DNA of 64,000 nt from Streptococcus sp. DTU_2020_1001019_1_SI_AUS_MUR_006 (GCF_032340315.1 NZ_CP135436.1:310001-374000), one strand, 5' to 3'. Shown: positions 1 through 8,583, numbered from the stretch's first letter. Translations and numbers: made by a program. Notes: generated by a model from the sequence alone, not told the origin.

Positions 1-264
1 AACACCTGCCATATTTGCCATTTGGTGTCCACGAACCATATCTTTCACTTTTTTGGTTGATTTTCCACGGTTTGACCAAAGGTCCATGACAACGTTAGCA
101 CCACCTGGTGTCTTAATCCAAGTACCACAGTTACCTAGCCACCACATGGCAAAGTTGCCTTCAGGCACGACTTCTTCTTCGATTTCTTCGTTCAACCATG
201 TTCCCCACTCTGGGAAAGTAGCTAAAATCCATGATTCTCTTGTAATTTCTTTTACGTTTGGCAT
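1..264 (-). CDS. ulaG: L-ascorbate-6-phosphate lactonase UlaG (N-terminal part, runs off the window)
   Basis: UlaG opens the lactone ring of L-ascorbate 6-phosphate in the cytoplasm, the first step after PTS uptake. Only the first 88 codons are present; the 3' end lies to the left of base 1. The start [20 protein letters not shown] and the following MWWLGNCG segment match the known UlaG N-terminus; the metal-binding histidines of this metallo-beta-lactamase fold lie beyond the edge. ATG at 264 follows GGAGG. It is transcribed apart from ulaA-F, from its own promoter carrying the same operator as ulaA. The family assignment is secure although the catalytic part is not visible. Confidence 0.93.
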   Translation of the reverse strand, partial: MPNVKEITRESWILATFPEWGTWLNEEIEEEVVPEGNFAMWWLGNCGTWIKTPGGANVVMDLWSNRGKSTKKVKDMVRGHQMANMAGV

Positions 265-306
265 TTGAAATCCTCCATATTTTGTTCAAGTTTTCATTTC
301 ATACTT

Positions 307-387
307 AGTATAACACCGACCGAAATATTAAAAAAGACCAAGAAAAACACAGGTTTGTGTTCATCATTGGACTGTGATATTTATGAT
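307..387 (-). promoter_or_regulatory. ulaG promoter with UlaR-type operator
   Basis: Extended -10 TGtTATACT at 307-312 (minus strand). A 57-bp block at 331-387 has a near copy in front of ulaA (6862-6918), matching at about 44 of 57 positions. The block contains an imperfect dyad with outer arms AGACCAA and TTGGACT around an inner ACACA/TGTGT. Its near edge lies 19 bp upstream of the -10 in both promoters, where an activator would touch RNA polymerase. Binding by UlaR is inferred from the regulon; it also overlaps the last codons of ulaR. Confidence 0.7.
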
Positions 388-2054
388 TCATCTAAAAAAG
401 CTTGTATGACTAATTCTTGGTTGATTAAGAGTTGAATTTCTTCCTGTAATTTTGCTGCAACGTGTTTATCAGATATATAGGTGCCGATAATGGTTGATAG
501 ATTGTCCTTGAAGGTTCGACCGTCTTTTCTAAGGACCTTATTCTTCATAAAGTCTGTTATGCGTAAAATATCTTCTGCCTCAAGTATAGGATTTACCTTT
601 AATACAGGGAAGCGACTCTCAAGTTCATCGTTTGTTGTGATCAGTAAATCAACCTGAGTAATATCCTCTACGCTTTTGAACTGCTCAGTTGTAAAGACTG
701 CCCCTATCTGTTCATTTGGAAGATAGAATCGACATTGTTTAAGTAAGAGTTTAGAAACGCCCACTCCTTCATCACACACAATATAAATCTTCTTGAAATT
801 GTTTTGAATCGATGGAGTATACTTTAAAAATCCTCCAACGTGAATGGTCAAATAGGCAATCTCATCATCCGTCAATCGAATCTGCCAGGTTTCTTCTAGT
901 ACTTCAGCACATTTTTTTGTAATTACGAAAAGTTCACTATACTTGGAACGAATCTGCCGAGTTAAAGGATTTTTTGAGAAAATCCCATAGTTCTTTCTGA
1001 ATAATAGCGCCTTACAATGAATCACAAGATTCCTCAATAAGTCTTCTTTCTGTTCAATCTCCATTCTGGTTTGGGATTCAAAATACCAAATAAACTCTTC
1101 TAAAGCCATTCTCAAATGTTGAAAATCTTTACTTTCTGCATGGATGTCTCGATCTTTTCGATAGGATAACAAAAGAATAGCTAACAGAGATCTATCTAAT
1201 TCTGAAAACGAGATGCCAAATGTTTCAAACAAGCGTTCTCCTAGTTTATTAGACACCTGGTATTCTATCCTCTTTCGAATCAATGAAAATTCTTGATCAA
1301 TTTCTTGATGTTTATCTTGATTTCGAGTAACGGTATCACACCCTAGTAGAAGATAGGGAAGGACCTGTAACATAAAGGTGACTTCGTGATGGTTTATTTT
1401 TTTCCCCAAATCCTGCTCAACCAATGGAACCTGTTTTTTGAGAAATTGATTGACCTCATCGGAAAGAAGCATCTCACCGTCTAATCGCTCCTTGATTTTT
1501 TCCTCTAAAATAGCAACAAAGGCTGGATTTTCCTCCATAAAGATATGATAGAGAAGGGATTGAAGATACTGGATTTTATTAAGAGGGTGCGCATTTAGAT
1601 AATAGCCTCGAGATTTACTAACTTGAAGCGTTACTTGATACTGCTCCAAGGTTAGTTGGTAACGAATAGTATTTAAATCATTTAGGACCGTATTTCGAGA
1701 GACTTCTGTTAATTCCATGAGTTTTTCAAGAGTGATTCTCTCTTTGGAAATACCAATCAGAAGGAGCATCAGCTGCATCCGCTCGTTGGCACTCATGATG
1801 TAATCATAAGAATCAACTTCGTCTAATAATTGACGACAAGCTTCTCTTTGTTCATCGGTCAAGTAAATACCAATCCGAGGCAGACTGATGATATGCAAAT
1901 TCTCATCGTCCAAAGCATCATTGATTTTATCAATGTGATAGTAGATTTTTCTTCGAGATTGAGCCAGATCTTTTGAAATCGTCATAATCGTTTTGGACGT
2001 TTCTTGATCCATCAAATATTGAAGCAAGTCACAGCTCGCCTTATCTAAAACCAT
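381..2054 (-). CDS. ulaR: PRD-type transcriptional activator of the ascorbate regulon (UlaR)
   Basis: A BglG/MtlR-class regulator whose activity is set by PTS phosphorylation. The 557 residues show an N-terminal winged helix (about 8-65), a second Mga-like helix-turn-helix near 100-130 (LMELTEVSRNTVLNDLN), two PRD domains (about 190-410), and an EIIB-like domain beginning IYIVCDEGVGVSK with a candidate phospho-cysteine. The C-terminal EIIA-like domain of longer relatives (LicR/MtlR) is short or absent. ATG at 2054 follows AGGAG. It sits between ulaF and ulaG with its own promoter and a terminator upstream. In S. pneumoniae the orthologue activates ula genes with ascorbate (established knowledge); its role here is inferred from context. 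Confidence 0.9.
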   Translation of the reverse strand: MVLDKASCDLLQYLMDQETSKTIMTISKDLAQSRRKIYYHIDKINDALDDENLHIISLPRIGIYLTDEQREACRQLLDEVDSYDYIMSANERMQLMLLLIGISKERITLEKLMELTEVSRNTVLNDLNTIRYQLTLEQYQVTLQVSKSRGYYLNAHPLNKIQYLQSLLYHIFMEENPAFVAILEEKIKERLDGEMLLSDEVNQFLKKQVPLVEQDLGKKINHHEVTFMLQVLPYLLLGCDTVTRNQDKHQEIDQEFSLIRKRIEYQVSNKLGERLFETFGISFSELDRSLLAILLLSYRKDRDIHAESKDFQHLRMALEEFIWYFESQTRMEIEQKEDLLRNLVIHCKALLFRKNYGIFSKNPLTRQIRSKYSELFVITKKCAEVLEETWQIRLTDDEIAYLTIHVGGFLKYTPSIQNNFKKIYIVCDEGVGVSKLLLKQCRFYLPNEQIGAVFTTEQFKSVEDITQVDLLITTNDELESRFPVLKVNPILEAEDILRITDFMKNKVLRKDGRTFKDNLSTIIGTYISDKHVAAKLQEEIQLLINQELVIQAFLDES

Positions 2055-2100
2055 AATTCATACTCCTCTATTTGTCAATCGCTTCCAAAACAACTTTATA

Positions 2101-2129
2101 ATGGTATCACATTCGTACAGACTTTGCAA
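2101..2129 (-). promoter_or_regulatory. putative ulaR promoter
   Basis: Minus-strand TTGCAA (2124-2129), 17-bp spacer, TACCAT (2101-2106) preceded by TGA, giving an extended -10. It lies between the ulaF terminator and the ulaR start, so ulaR probably has its own transcript. Confidence 0.45.
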
Positions 2130-2170
2130 TTATATGCTGTAAACTCTTAACAGTGGATACTGACAACTAC

Positions 2171-2204
2171 AAAAGCGAGGCTTGGATCGAAAGGTCCTAG
2201 CCTC
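2171..2204 (-). terminator. intrinsic terminator of the ulaA-F operon
   Basis: Stem GAGGCTTGGA (2177-2186) pairs with TCCTAGCCTC (2195-2204) with one mismatch. On the minus strand it is followed by GCTTTT. It lies 16 bp past the ulaF stop codon and separates ulaF from ulaR. Confidence 0.85.
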
Positions 2205-2220
2205 TTTTCAATTCAATTTC

Positions 2221-2928
2221 TTATTTCTTTTGACCGTAATAAGCATTTGGTCCATGTTTACGTTGGTAGTGTTTTTCTAGGATGTACTGAGGAGCAGGTT
2301 CAACTCTTGGATTGATTTGCTCTGTAAAGCGATTCATCTTAGATACTTCCTCTAATACAACAGAGTGATAGACAGCATTCTCTGGGTTTTTGCCCCAGGT
2401 GAATGGACCGTGATTACGTACGACAATCCCTGGTACTTCAACAGGGTTGAGACCACGACGTTCAAACTCTTCTACGATAACTAGGCCAGTATCTTTTTCA
2501 TAGGCTACTTCTACTTCATCCTTAGTCAAACTACGAGCGCAAGGGATTGAACCGTAGAAATAATCCGCATGGGTTGTTCCATAGAAAGGAATATCACGAC
2601 CTGCCTGAGCCCAACCAACAGCTTCTGTCGAATGGGTATGGACCACACTAGCAATCTCTGGCCAAGCCTTATATAACTGCACATGAGTTGGGAGGTCCGA
2701 AGATGGTCTTAGATCTCCTTCTAGAACCTTGCCATCCAGGTCAGTTACCACCATATTTTCAGGTGTCAATTCGTCATAATCCACACCTGATGGTTTGATA
2801 ACAATGACACCGAGTTCGCGATTGACTTCCGATACATTGCCCCAGGTAAATTTAACAAGTCCATGTTTTGGCAATGATTGATTGGCATCACAGACTCGTT
2901 TACGCATAGCATTGATTACTTGATTCAT
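2221..2928 (-). CDS. ulaF: L-ribulose-5-phosphate 4-epimerase
   Basis: Last step of the ascorbate branch: L-ribulose 5-phosphate to D-xylulose 5-phosphate, which enters the pentose phosphate pathway. The 235 residues are a full-length class II aldolase-type epimerase: substrate loop KFTWGNVSEV (26-35), zinc ligands in VVHTHS (His97, His99) and a later His in RNHGPF (about 173). It starts 1 bp after ulaE stops, so it is probably translationally coupled. An arabinose-operon araD would look the same; the neighbours decide for ulaF. Confidence 0.94.
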   Translation of the reverse strand: MNQVINAMRKRVCDANQSLPKHGLVKFTWGNVSEVNRELGVIVIKPSGVDYDELTPENMVVTDLDGKVLEGDLRPSSDLPTHVQLYKAWPEIASVVHTHSTEAVGWAQAGRDIPFYGTTHADYFYGSIPCARSLTKDEVEVAYEKDTGLVIVEEFERRGLNPVEVPGIVVRNHGPFTWGKNPENAVYHSVVLEEVSKMNRFTEQINPRVEPAPQYILEKHYQRKHGPNAYYGQKK

Positions 2929-2929
2929 C

Positions 2930-3793
2930 TTACATCAAACCTACTTTCTTAATTAGTGGGTAGAGAAAGGCTTGGGCCTCTTGAATGGCTGCACGTGTTT
3001 CTTCTACAGTTTCACAATTTTCAGACCACATTTCGATTAGGAAAGGACCATTATAATTGGTTTGCTTTAAAATATCGAAAGCTTCTTCCCATTTGACACA
3101 ACCTTGCCCGAAAGGTACATCTCGGAATTGGCCCTTTGAACTTTCTGTCACTGCATAAGTATCCTTGAGATGAAGAGCTGCAATAGCATGATGGCCGAGA
3201 TAAAACTCACTGTAGACATCATTATGCCATGCAGACACATTACCAATATCTGGATAGACAAAGAGATAGGGAGAGTCAATCTCTTTCTCTACAGCCAAGT
3301 ATTTTTCGATGCTATTGATAAAAGGATCATCCATAATTTCAATGGCAAGTAGCACCTGAGCTTCTTCAGCCCAGTCACAAGCTTTTCTCAAATTTTTGAT
3401 AAAACGTTGGCGTGTCTGGGGTGACTTTTCCTCATAGTAAACATCGTAACCAGCTAATTGAATCGTACGAACTCCCAAATCCTGAGCTAATTCGATACAT
3501 TTTTTCATGAGTTCCAGAGATTTTTCCTCTAGAACTGGATCATTTGATCCCAATGGGTAGCGACGATGACCTGAAAAACAGATAGAAGGAATACGAACTC
3601 CAGTTTCATAAATCGCTTTGACAACTTCCAAGCGCTCTTCCTTGCTCCAGTCAAGTCTTGCTAAACGCTCATCACGTTCGTCAATAGACATCTCGACAAA
3701 ATCAAAGCCTAACTCCTTGGCAAAATTTAAACGTTCTAGCCAAGTAAAGTGTGTCGGGGTTGCCTTTTCATAAATTCCAATTGGACGTGCCAT
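2930..3793 (-). CDS. ulaE: L-xylulose-5-phosphate 3-epimerase (L-ribulose-5-phosphate 3-epimerase)
   Basis: Converts L-xylulose 5-phosphate to L-ribulose 5-phosphate. The 287-residue AP-endonuclease-2-like TIM barrel is the usual family length. Visible features are the N-terminal RPIGIYEKATP, the metal-binding strand ends LLAIEIMDDPF and FVYPDIGNVSAW, HLKDTY, and FLIEMWSE near the C-terminus. ATG at 3793 lies 3 bp after the ulaD stop, so the ribosome binding site is inside ulaD, consistent with coupled translation in ulaABCDEF. Confidence 0.93.
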   Translation of the reverse strand: MARPIGIYEKATPTHFTWLERLNFAKELGFDFVEMSIDERDERLARLDWSKEERLEVVKAIYETGVRIPSICFSGHRRYPLGSNDPVLEEKSLELMKKCIELAQDLGVRTIQLAGYDVYYEEKSPQTRQRFIKNLRKACDWAEEAQVLLAIEIMDDPFINSIEKYLAVEKEIDSPYLFVYPDIGNVSAWHNDVYSEFYLGHHAIAALHLKDTYAVTESSKGQFRDVPFGQGCVKWEEAFDILKQTNYNGPFLIEMWSENCETVEETRAAIQEAQAFLYPLIKKVGLM

Positions 3794-3796
3794 GGT

Positions 3797-4462
3797 TTAC
3801 CCCCAAATTCGTTTGATTTCATCCTTGAAGGCACGCGCTGCTCCTGCTGGATCCGCCGCCTCTGTAATTCCACGACCTGCGATAAAGGTAAAGACATCAA
3901 CGCCTTCAAAGAGTTTGAGAGTATCTACATCTAGACCACCTGTTACAGAAACTCGGAAGCCCATGTCAATGAGTTTTTTAACCTTATTAAGGTCTTTTTC
4001 ACCCCAAGTTTCACCAGCAAGAAGGGCATCACGAGATTGGTGATAAATAGCTTGTGAGATACCAGCATCTAGCCAAAGCTGAGCTTGTTCAAAAGTCCAA
4101 TCACCATAAAGCTCGATCTGGATTTCGCCTCGGTCCCCACGTTCAGCCTTGATAGCCTTTAGAGCTGCTTCCATAGTAGGGATGGTTGCACAACAGATAC
4201 AAGTCATCCAATCTGCTCCACGAACGGCATTATTTTTGGCAACTGTTCCACCAGCATCAGCACATTTTGTATCTGCCACAATAATCTTATCTGGGAAAAG
4301 ACTGCGCAAGACTTCAACCAGTTCACTTCCAACTTGAAGCAAGCAAACAGTTCCAGCTTCGATAATATCTACTTCCTGACCAACAGAAACAGCTGCTTTA
4401 ATCGCTCCTTGCAAGTCTGAATGGTCTAATGCAACTTGTAAATTAGGTATTCTTTTTGTCAT
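3797..4462 (-). CDS. ulaD: 3-keto-L-gulonate-6-phosphate decarboxylase
   Basis: Decarboxylates 3-keto-L-gulonate 6-phosphate, the UlaG product after isomerisation, to L-xylulose 5-phosphate. It has the orotidine-monophosphate-decarboxylase fold: LQVALDHSDL (8-17), EAGT (about 34), and the metal/proton-transfer block DTKCADAGG near residues 62-70. The 221-residue reading starts at ATG 4462 behind AGAGGA. A 14-codon upstream extension in frame would run over the end of ulaC and has no good ribosome binding site, so I rejected it. Confidence 0.94.
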   Translation of the reverse strand: MTKRIPNLQVALDHSDLQGAIKAAVSVGQEVDIIEAGTVCLLQVGSELVEVLRSLFPDKIIVADTKCADAGGTVAKNNAVRGADWMTCICCATIPTMEAALKAIKAERGDRGEIQIELYGDWTFEQAQLWLDAGISQAIYHQSRDALLAGETWGEKDLNKVKKLIDMGFRVSVTGGLDVDTLKLFEGVDVFTFIAGRGITEAADPAGAARAFKDEIKRIWG

Positions 4463-4478
4463 TTCTTTATTCCTCTTT

Positions 4479-4964
4479 CTAACTTTCCAAATCCAATCCT
4501 TCAAGATAAGGGCTATCCTTAGATTCTTCGATCATTTCCAAGACATCTTCTTTAGTCTGGCAAGCCTGTAAACGTGCAATAGAATCTTCTAATTCAAATA
4601 AGGCAATGATTTGTGGAATAGCTACACTCGTGTGAATTTTTGAGCTTGTTGCCGCTAGTGCAAGCAAAACAGAGACCTCTTTCCCATCTGAAAATACAAC
4701 CGGATTTTGTAAGGTAATCAATGAAAAGGCATCTCTTTGCACTCCAGCTTCAGGTCTAGCATGGGGCATAGCCATACCTGGCATTAAAATATAATAAGGC
4801 CCATACTCTTCAGTTGATTCGATGATAGCATCGTAATACTCTGGCAAAATCGCCCCACTTTCAATCAAGGGATCTACTGCTACCCTGACTGCTTCTTTCC
4901 AATCCTTAGCTTCTAACCCTAGTCGGATCGAGTCATTGTCAATTAAAGCTTGTTTTAAATTCAT
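4479..4964 (-). CDS. ulaC: PTS ascorbate-specific EIIA component
   Basis: Cytoplasmic phosphocarrier that receives phosphate from HPr and passes it to UlaB. A 161-residue PtsN/mannitol-type EIIA domain: the phosphorylation motif MAMPHARPEAG places the active His at residue 68. ATG at 4964 is preceded by AAAGGAGG. It is separated from ulaB by 76 bp holding a strong hairpin, so its expression may be tuned separately from ulaA-ulaB. Confidence 0.94.
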   Translation of the reverse strand: MNLKQALIDNDSIRLGLEAKDWKEAVRVAVDPLIESGAILPEYYDAIIESTEEYGPYYILMPGMAMPHARPEAGVQRDAFSLITLQNPVVFSDGKEVSVLLALAATSSKIHTSVAIPQIIALFELEDSIARLQACQTKEDVLEMIEESKDSPYLEGLDLES

Positions 4965-4984
4965 ATCTGCCTCCTTTATTTAAA

Positions 4985-5033
4985 GAGGGAGAAGGACAGA
5001 AACGATAACTCTCAGTTTCTGTCCAGCCCCCTC
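4985..5033 (-). other. intercistronic hairpin between ulaB and ulaC
   Basis: GGACAGAAAC (4994-5003) pairs perfectly with GTTTCTGTCC (5015-5024), extended after a bulge by GAGGG (4985-4989) with CCCTC (5029-5033). On the minus strand it is followed by TTTAAAT rather than a clean T tract, so it looks like a leaky terminator or a processing/stability element rather than an operon end. Confidence 0.6.
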
Positions 5034-5040
5034 CAACCTT

Positions 5041-5322
5041 TTACTGTAGTGCTTGACTGAGTTTTTCAGTGATTTCTTTATCATCCATCAAGTTGTCAAG
5101 CCCAATTAACTTCCCATTAGTCCGACCTTCCAATTCTTGGATTAAATGAAGAGAAGCGATTACGATGTCATAGCCTGCTGCTAAACCTTTTGCTTCACCG
5201 ACACTGCATGAATTGACTGTAAAATCTGTTTGATTAAGTTTACGGAGGGCATTTTCAACCTTCATCTTGATAACCATAGATGAACCCATTCCATTTCCGC
5301 ACGCTGCTAATACTTTAACCAT
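5041..5322 (-). CDS. ulaB: PTS ascorbate-specific EIIB component
   Basis: Transfers phosphate from UlaC to ascorbate during transport through UlaA. A 93-residue lactose/cellobiose-like EIIB domain; phospho-cysteine Cys8 lies in VLAACGNGMGSSM. Full length, with good start context (GGAG before ATG 5322). It lies 23 bp downstream of ulaA. Confidence 0.94.
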   Translation of the reverse strand: MVKVLAACGNGMGSSMVIKMKVENALRKLNQTDFTVNSCSVGEAKGLAAGYDIVIASLHLIQELEGRTNGKLIGLDNLMDDKEITEKLSQALQ

Positions 5323-5345
5323 TTTATTTTCTCCTTTTCTAGATA

Positions 5346-6803
5346 CTAAGCTTCTTCTTGAACTTCACCCTTGTAATATTTCTCTTTATCTTTTGCTTTG
5401 GCAAATTGAAGTTGAGGAATAACAAGCAAGAAGAGACATACAAGTACATAACCAACAATACCGAGATATTTGAAGATGTATCCAAATCCAAGCCATGGGA
5501 ATTCGAAGTCGATATTTCCATGGTAACCACCGTAAGATGCTAAGTCGAGAAGGGCCACACAAAGAGCTCCTAGAGCAACTTGAAGGACACCTGAGATGAA
5601 AGATAGGATAACGGCTGCTTTCCATCCGCCACGCTTATCAGCATAGACCGCGATGGCGGCATTATCAAAGAACACTGGTACAAATCCTGTAATAATAAGG
5701 ATAGGGTTTTTAAAGACGATGAGCAAGACAATTGTAATCAATTGACCAATCAAACCAAAGGCAAATCCTGACAAGACCGCATTTGGTGAACCAAATCCAT
5801 AAGAAGCTGCAACGTCGACCGCTGGGAATGAACCAGGCAACAATTTGTTTGAAATACCTTGGAAGGCATTTGTCAACTCAGATACGAACATGCGGACACC
5901 TTGCATCAAAACGAACAAGTAAACAGAGAAGGTGAAGGCTGTTTGGATAATGTACATAAAGAAATCTTGTTTTGCAGGATTGAATAGAGTTCCTGAAGTG
6001 ATGACTTCTTTATTAGACATAATGTCTGGACCCAAGATTAACAGAATGGCTCCAAAGAATACGAGCATCAAAGTAGCAGATGCAACAACAGTATCATGGA
6101 AGATTGAGAGGAACTTAGGCAATTTAAGATTGTCTAGACTTTCTTCTTTCTTACCAAAGCGTCCTGCCACTTTATCTACAAACCAGATTGCAAATTGTTG
6201 TTGGTGACCAATCGCAAATCCGCCACCACCAGTCAGACGTTGAGTTGCCTCAACAGTCATATTTGAACTAACTGCCCAGTAAAGGCCACAGATGATACCG
6301 ATTGCTGCTGTACCATAAGCATTTCGCAATTGTGGGACTAAGAATAGAACCATAAGAGATACAGTCGCAGCTTGTTGTACCATGATGTGACCAGTAATAA
6401 AGAGGGTTCTTACTTTCGTAATCTTGCGTAGAGCTACAAGCAAGATATTTACTCCAAAACCGATCAACAGAGCTGTAGTTGCAGTTCCGACAAAATCTGG
6501 AAATTCAGCTGCAATTTTGTTGTTTGCTGCAGCAAGTCCAAAGTAAGGGTCGATAACCGCTGCACCAATTTGGAATTTGTAGTTAAGGGCTGCCAAGATT
6601 GGACGGAAGGTTGTAACCAAACCACCAGCACCCACGTTGAGCAACATATATCCTACTGTTGCTTTAACGAAACCTGAGAAAACGTCATGAGCAGGTTTTT
6701 TCAAAAGTGCATATCCTATCAACACCAATAAACCTACGAAAAATGCGGGATTCTGCAAAATATTGCTAGAAAACCAATTTAGAACACTTGAAATGACTTC
6801 CAT
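5346..6803 (-). CDS. ulaA: PTS ascorbate-specific EIIC permease
   Basis: Membrane channel of the ascorbate PTS. The 485 residues contain about eleven hydrophobic segments, beginning SSVLNWFSSNILQNPAFFVG, with the conserved GGGGFAIGHQQQF loop near the middle and short charged loops on the inside. I chose ATG 6803, 8 bp after AAGGAG; a longer frame adds 23 codons that cover the promoter spacer and was rejected. First gene of ulaABCDEF, controlled by the operator at 6862-6918 and a cre site. Confidence 0.94.
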   Translation of the reverse strand: MEVISSVLNWFSSNILQNPAFFVGLLVLIGYALLKKPAHDVFSGFVKATVGYMLLNVGAGGLVTTFRPILAALNYKFQIGAAVIDPYFGLAAANNKIAAEFPDFVGTATTALLIGFGVNILLVALRKITKVRTLFITGHIMVQQAATVSLMVLFLVPQLRNAYGTAAIGIICGLYWAVSSNMTVEATQRLTGGGGFAIGHQQQFAIWFVDKVAGRFGKKEESLDNLKLPKFLSIFHDTVVASATLMLVFFGAILLILGPDIMSNKEVITSGTLFNPAKQDFFMYIIQTAFTFSVYLFVLMQGVRMFVSELTNAFQGISNKLLPGSFPAVDVAASYGFGSPNAVLSGFAFGLIGQLITIVLLIVFKNPILIITGFVPVFFDNAAIAVYADKRGGWKAAVILSFISGVLQVALGALCVALLDLASYGGYHGNIDFEFPWLGFGYIFKYLGIVGYVLVCLFLLVIPQLQFAKAKDKEKYYKGEVQEEA

Positions 6804-6837
6804 AATTGTTCTCCTTTTGAATTGTTTTTGTAAGTTT

Positions 6838-6918
6838 ATTATATAATGTGAAAACGGAAACAAAAAGACCAAGAATTACACAGCGGACTGTTCACTCTTG
6901 GACTGTATGATTTATGAT
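6838..6918 (-). promoter_or_regulatory. ulaA promoter, UlaR-type operator and cre site
   Basis: -10 TATAAT at 6838-6843, a weak -35 region TTTTTG at about 6861-6866, and the 57-bp operator block 6862-6918 shared with ulaG at identical distance from the -10. TGAAAACGGAAACA at 6849-6862 fits the CcpA cre consensus TGWNANCGNTNWCA at all but one position and fills the -35/-10 spacer, predicting carbon catabolite repression on top of activation. Confidence 0.7.
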
Positions 6919-6933
6919 ATTTTACGGCTTATC

Positions 6934-7557
6934 TTATTTTCTCGTAGCTAGATAAAAGGGAAGAATTGTTTCATAAGATTCCAGTAGAGCTTCTAGGATT
7001 TCTTCTTCAGATGAATTTTCGGCCACTGGAACATCCGATTTAACTAAAACTTTGCGAACTTCCTGATGGGAGATTTTTTTCCTTAAAACTCGGCGATTTT
7101 CCTCAGTAGCCTCCATCCTTTGACTTTCTCCCTCTGAGTATACTAAATAATAAATTCCTTCTACCACTGGAACTTCTAGGACCTTGGCTTGTTTGCCTAA
7201 TGTTCGCTCATCCTTCTTACGTTCAATAAAACTCACTTCTAGTGAAACTCCAAAATCAGAAGGGTTTCCATACAAACGAAGGGCCAACATAGGTTCTGAC
7301 ACTTCCCCCTCACGCTGTAGATAGGCCCAGAAATGCGGTCGCAAACGTTGGGCTTGATTCATCCACTGACTCGTCCCTTGAAGGTTCCATTCTGGATGTC
7401 CTTCTTGAAAAGCCTTGGCTAAGTGTGTAAAGACCTTTCTAGCCTCCTGCCCCTTACTCCTCAAATAAAGCATTTTTTCAACTTCTTGACCTGCCTTCTC
7501 TGGTTTTTGATACTGTAAGCCAGAGAAAGCTAGATATTCTCTCATTGTATTCAACAT
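6934..7557 (-). CDS. conserved protein of unknown function downstream of khpB/jag
   Basis: I do not recognise the family. The 207 residues are soluble, rich in Glu, Lys and Arg, with no signal peptide or membrane segment. The N-terminus MLNTMREYLAFSGLQYQKPE is followed by charged helical stretches; SFIERKKDERTLGKQ and LEVPVVEGIYYLVYS look like the core. ATG 7557 follows AAGGGAGG; a 32-codon upstream extension in frame crosses the khpB terminator and was rejected. From memory, the same gene follows jag in pneumococcus (SP_2039). It has a terminator upstream and the ula promoter downstream. Confidence 0.75.
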   Translation of the reverse strand: MLNTMREYLAFSGLQYQKPEKAGQEVEKMLYLRSKGQEARKVFTHLAKAFQEGHPEWNLQGTSQWMNQAQRLRPHFWAYLQREGEVSEPMLALRLYGNPSDFGVSLEVSFIERKKDERTLGKQAKVLEVPVVEGIYYLVYSEGESQRMEATEENRRVLRKKISHQEVRKVLVKSDVPVAENSSEEEILEALLESYETILPFYLATRK

Positions 7558-7576
7558 AAGATCAACCTCCCTTAGA

Positions 7577-7608
7577 TAGCAAAAAATCAGGGTGCCCCTG
7601 ATTTTGCT
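7577..7608 (-). terminator. intrinsic terminator after khpB (jag)
   Basis: On the minus strand CAAAATCAGG / CCCTGATTTT form the stem around a short GGCA-type loop, with a T-rich 3' arm (TTTTTTG). It lies immediately after the khpB stop codon and ends the rnpA-yidC-khpB unit. Confidence 0.75.
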
Positions 7609-7612
7609 TTGA

Positions 7613-8569
7613 TTATTCTGTATCAACCACAACGTAACGATTTGGCTCATCACCTTCTGAATAACTAGTGATACCCTCCATACGTGAAATAATACGATGG
7701 ATGATTTTACGTTCGCTGCTAGACATTGGATCAGTCACCTGACTACGCCCCTCTTCTAGGACACGTGTAGCTAACTTCTGTGCATAGCTCTGCAAGACTT
7801 CTGCACGGTGCTCTACATAATCATTAACATTGATGGTAATATAGAAGGTTCTTGAATAGCGGTTATAAAGATAATTTTGTGCTAAGAGCTGAAGAGATTT
7901 CAAAACCTTACCATGGTAACCGATAATACGGCCCGGTTCATTGGTATCAATTTGCATATTGATAGAACGGCGATTTGAGGTACTTGAAATTGCTCCCTCA
8001 ACATCCATATCATCAATAATACCTTGAACATAGCTGGTCACTTCTTCAACCACCTGGTCAATATCATAGGTCGGTTCAATCTTCAAACCTAGATTTTCTA
8101 AATCATCATTCTGCTCGACTTCTTCCTGCTCTTTAGATTCTTCTGGCAGTAAATCTTTTAGAATGGCAATATGACCAGTCTCCTCTAAAATTGTACTAGC
8201 CTCTTTCTCATTTTTTAGAATTTCGGCCTTAACCTCTTCAGAGATTCCTTGTCCTTCTTCCTCGATTTTCTTGATTGCTTCAACAACATGACCTAAGTCT
8301 ACTGTTGCCTCACTAACAGTCTTAACGGGTTCGTTCTTAGCATTAACTTCCTTTGGAACTCCTTTGACTGCTTGCTGATTTGCCTTCACAACAGTTGTCT
8401 CACTAATTGCTTCGATATCAACTTGCGCTGGTTTCTTCCCAAAAAGGCCAAAGAAACCTTTTTTCTCCCTTGAGACAACCTTGATATGCGCCTTCATTCT
8501 AGGAATCCCCAATTCCTTCAATCCCGTTTGGATCGCTTCCTCAACAGTTGAACCTGTAAATAATACCAT
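7613..8569 (-). CDS. khpB: RNA-binding protein KhpB (Jag/EloR)
   Basis: KhpB pairs with KhpA and binds RNA; in S. pneumoniae it regulates cell elongation. The 318 residues show the Jag-N domain at 1-55 (VEEAIQTGLKELGI, then KKGFFGLFGKKPA), a long acidic linker rich in Glu and Val (about 60-170), a KH domain with the GRIIGYHGKVLKSL loop (about 218-231) and a C-terminal R3H domain (about 255-318, MSSSERKIIHRIISR). The order rnpA-yidC-khpB is the classical one. The linker is of low complexity and probably disordered. Confidence 0.94.
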   Translation of the reverse strand: MVLFTGSTVEEAIQTGLKELGIPRMKAHIKVVSREKKGFFGLFGKKPAQVDIEAISETTVVKANQQAVKGVPKEVNAKNEPVKTVSEATVDLGHVVEAIKKIEEEGQGISEEVKAEILKNEKEASTILEETGHIAILKDLLPEESKEQEEVEQNDDLENLGLKIEPTYDIDQVVEEVTSYVQGIIDDMDVEGAISSTSNRRSINMQIDTNEPGRIIGYHGKVLKSLQLLAQNYLYNRYSRTFYITINVNDYVEHRAEVLQSYAQKLATRVLEEGRSQVTDPMSSSERKIIHRIISRMEGITSYSEGDEPNRYVVVDTE

Positions 8570-8583
8570 TACAAGATTCCTCC

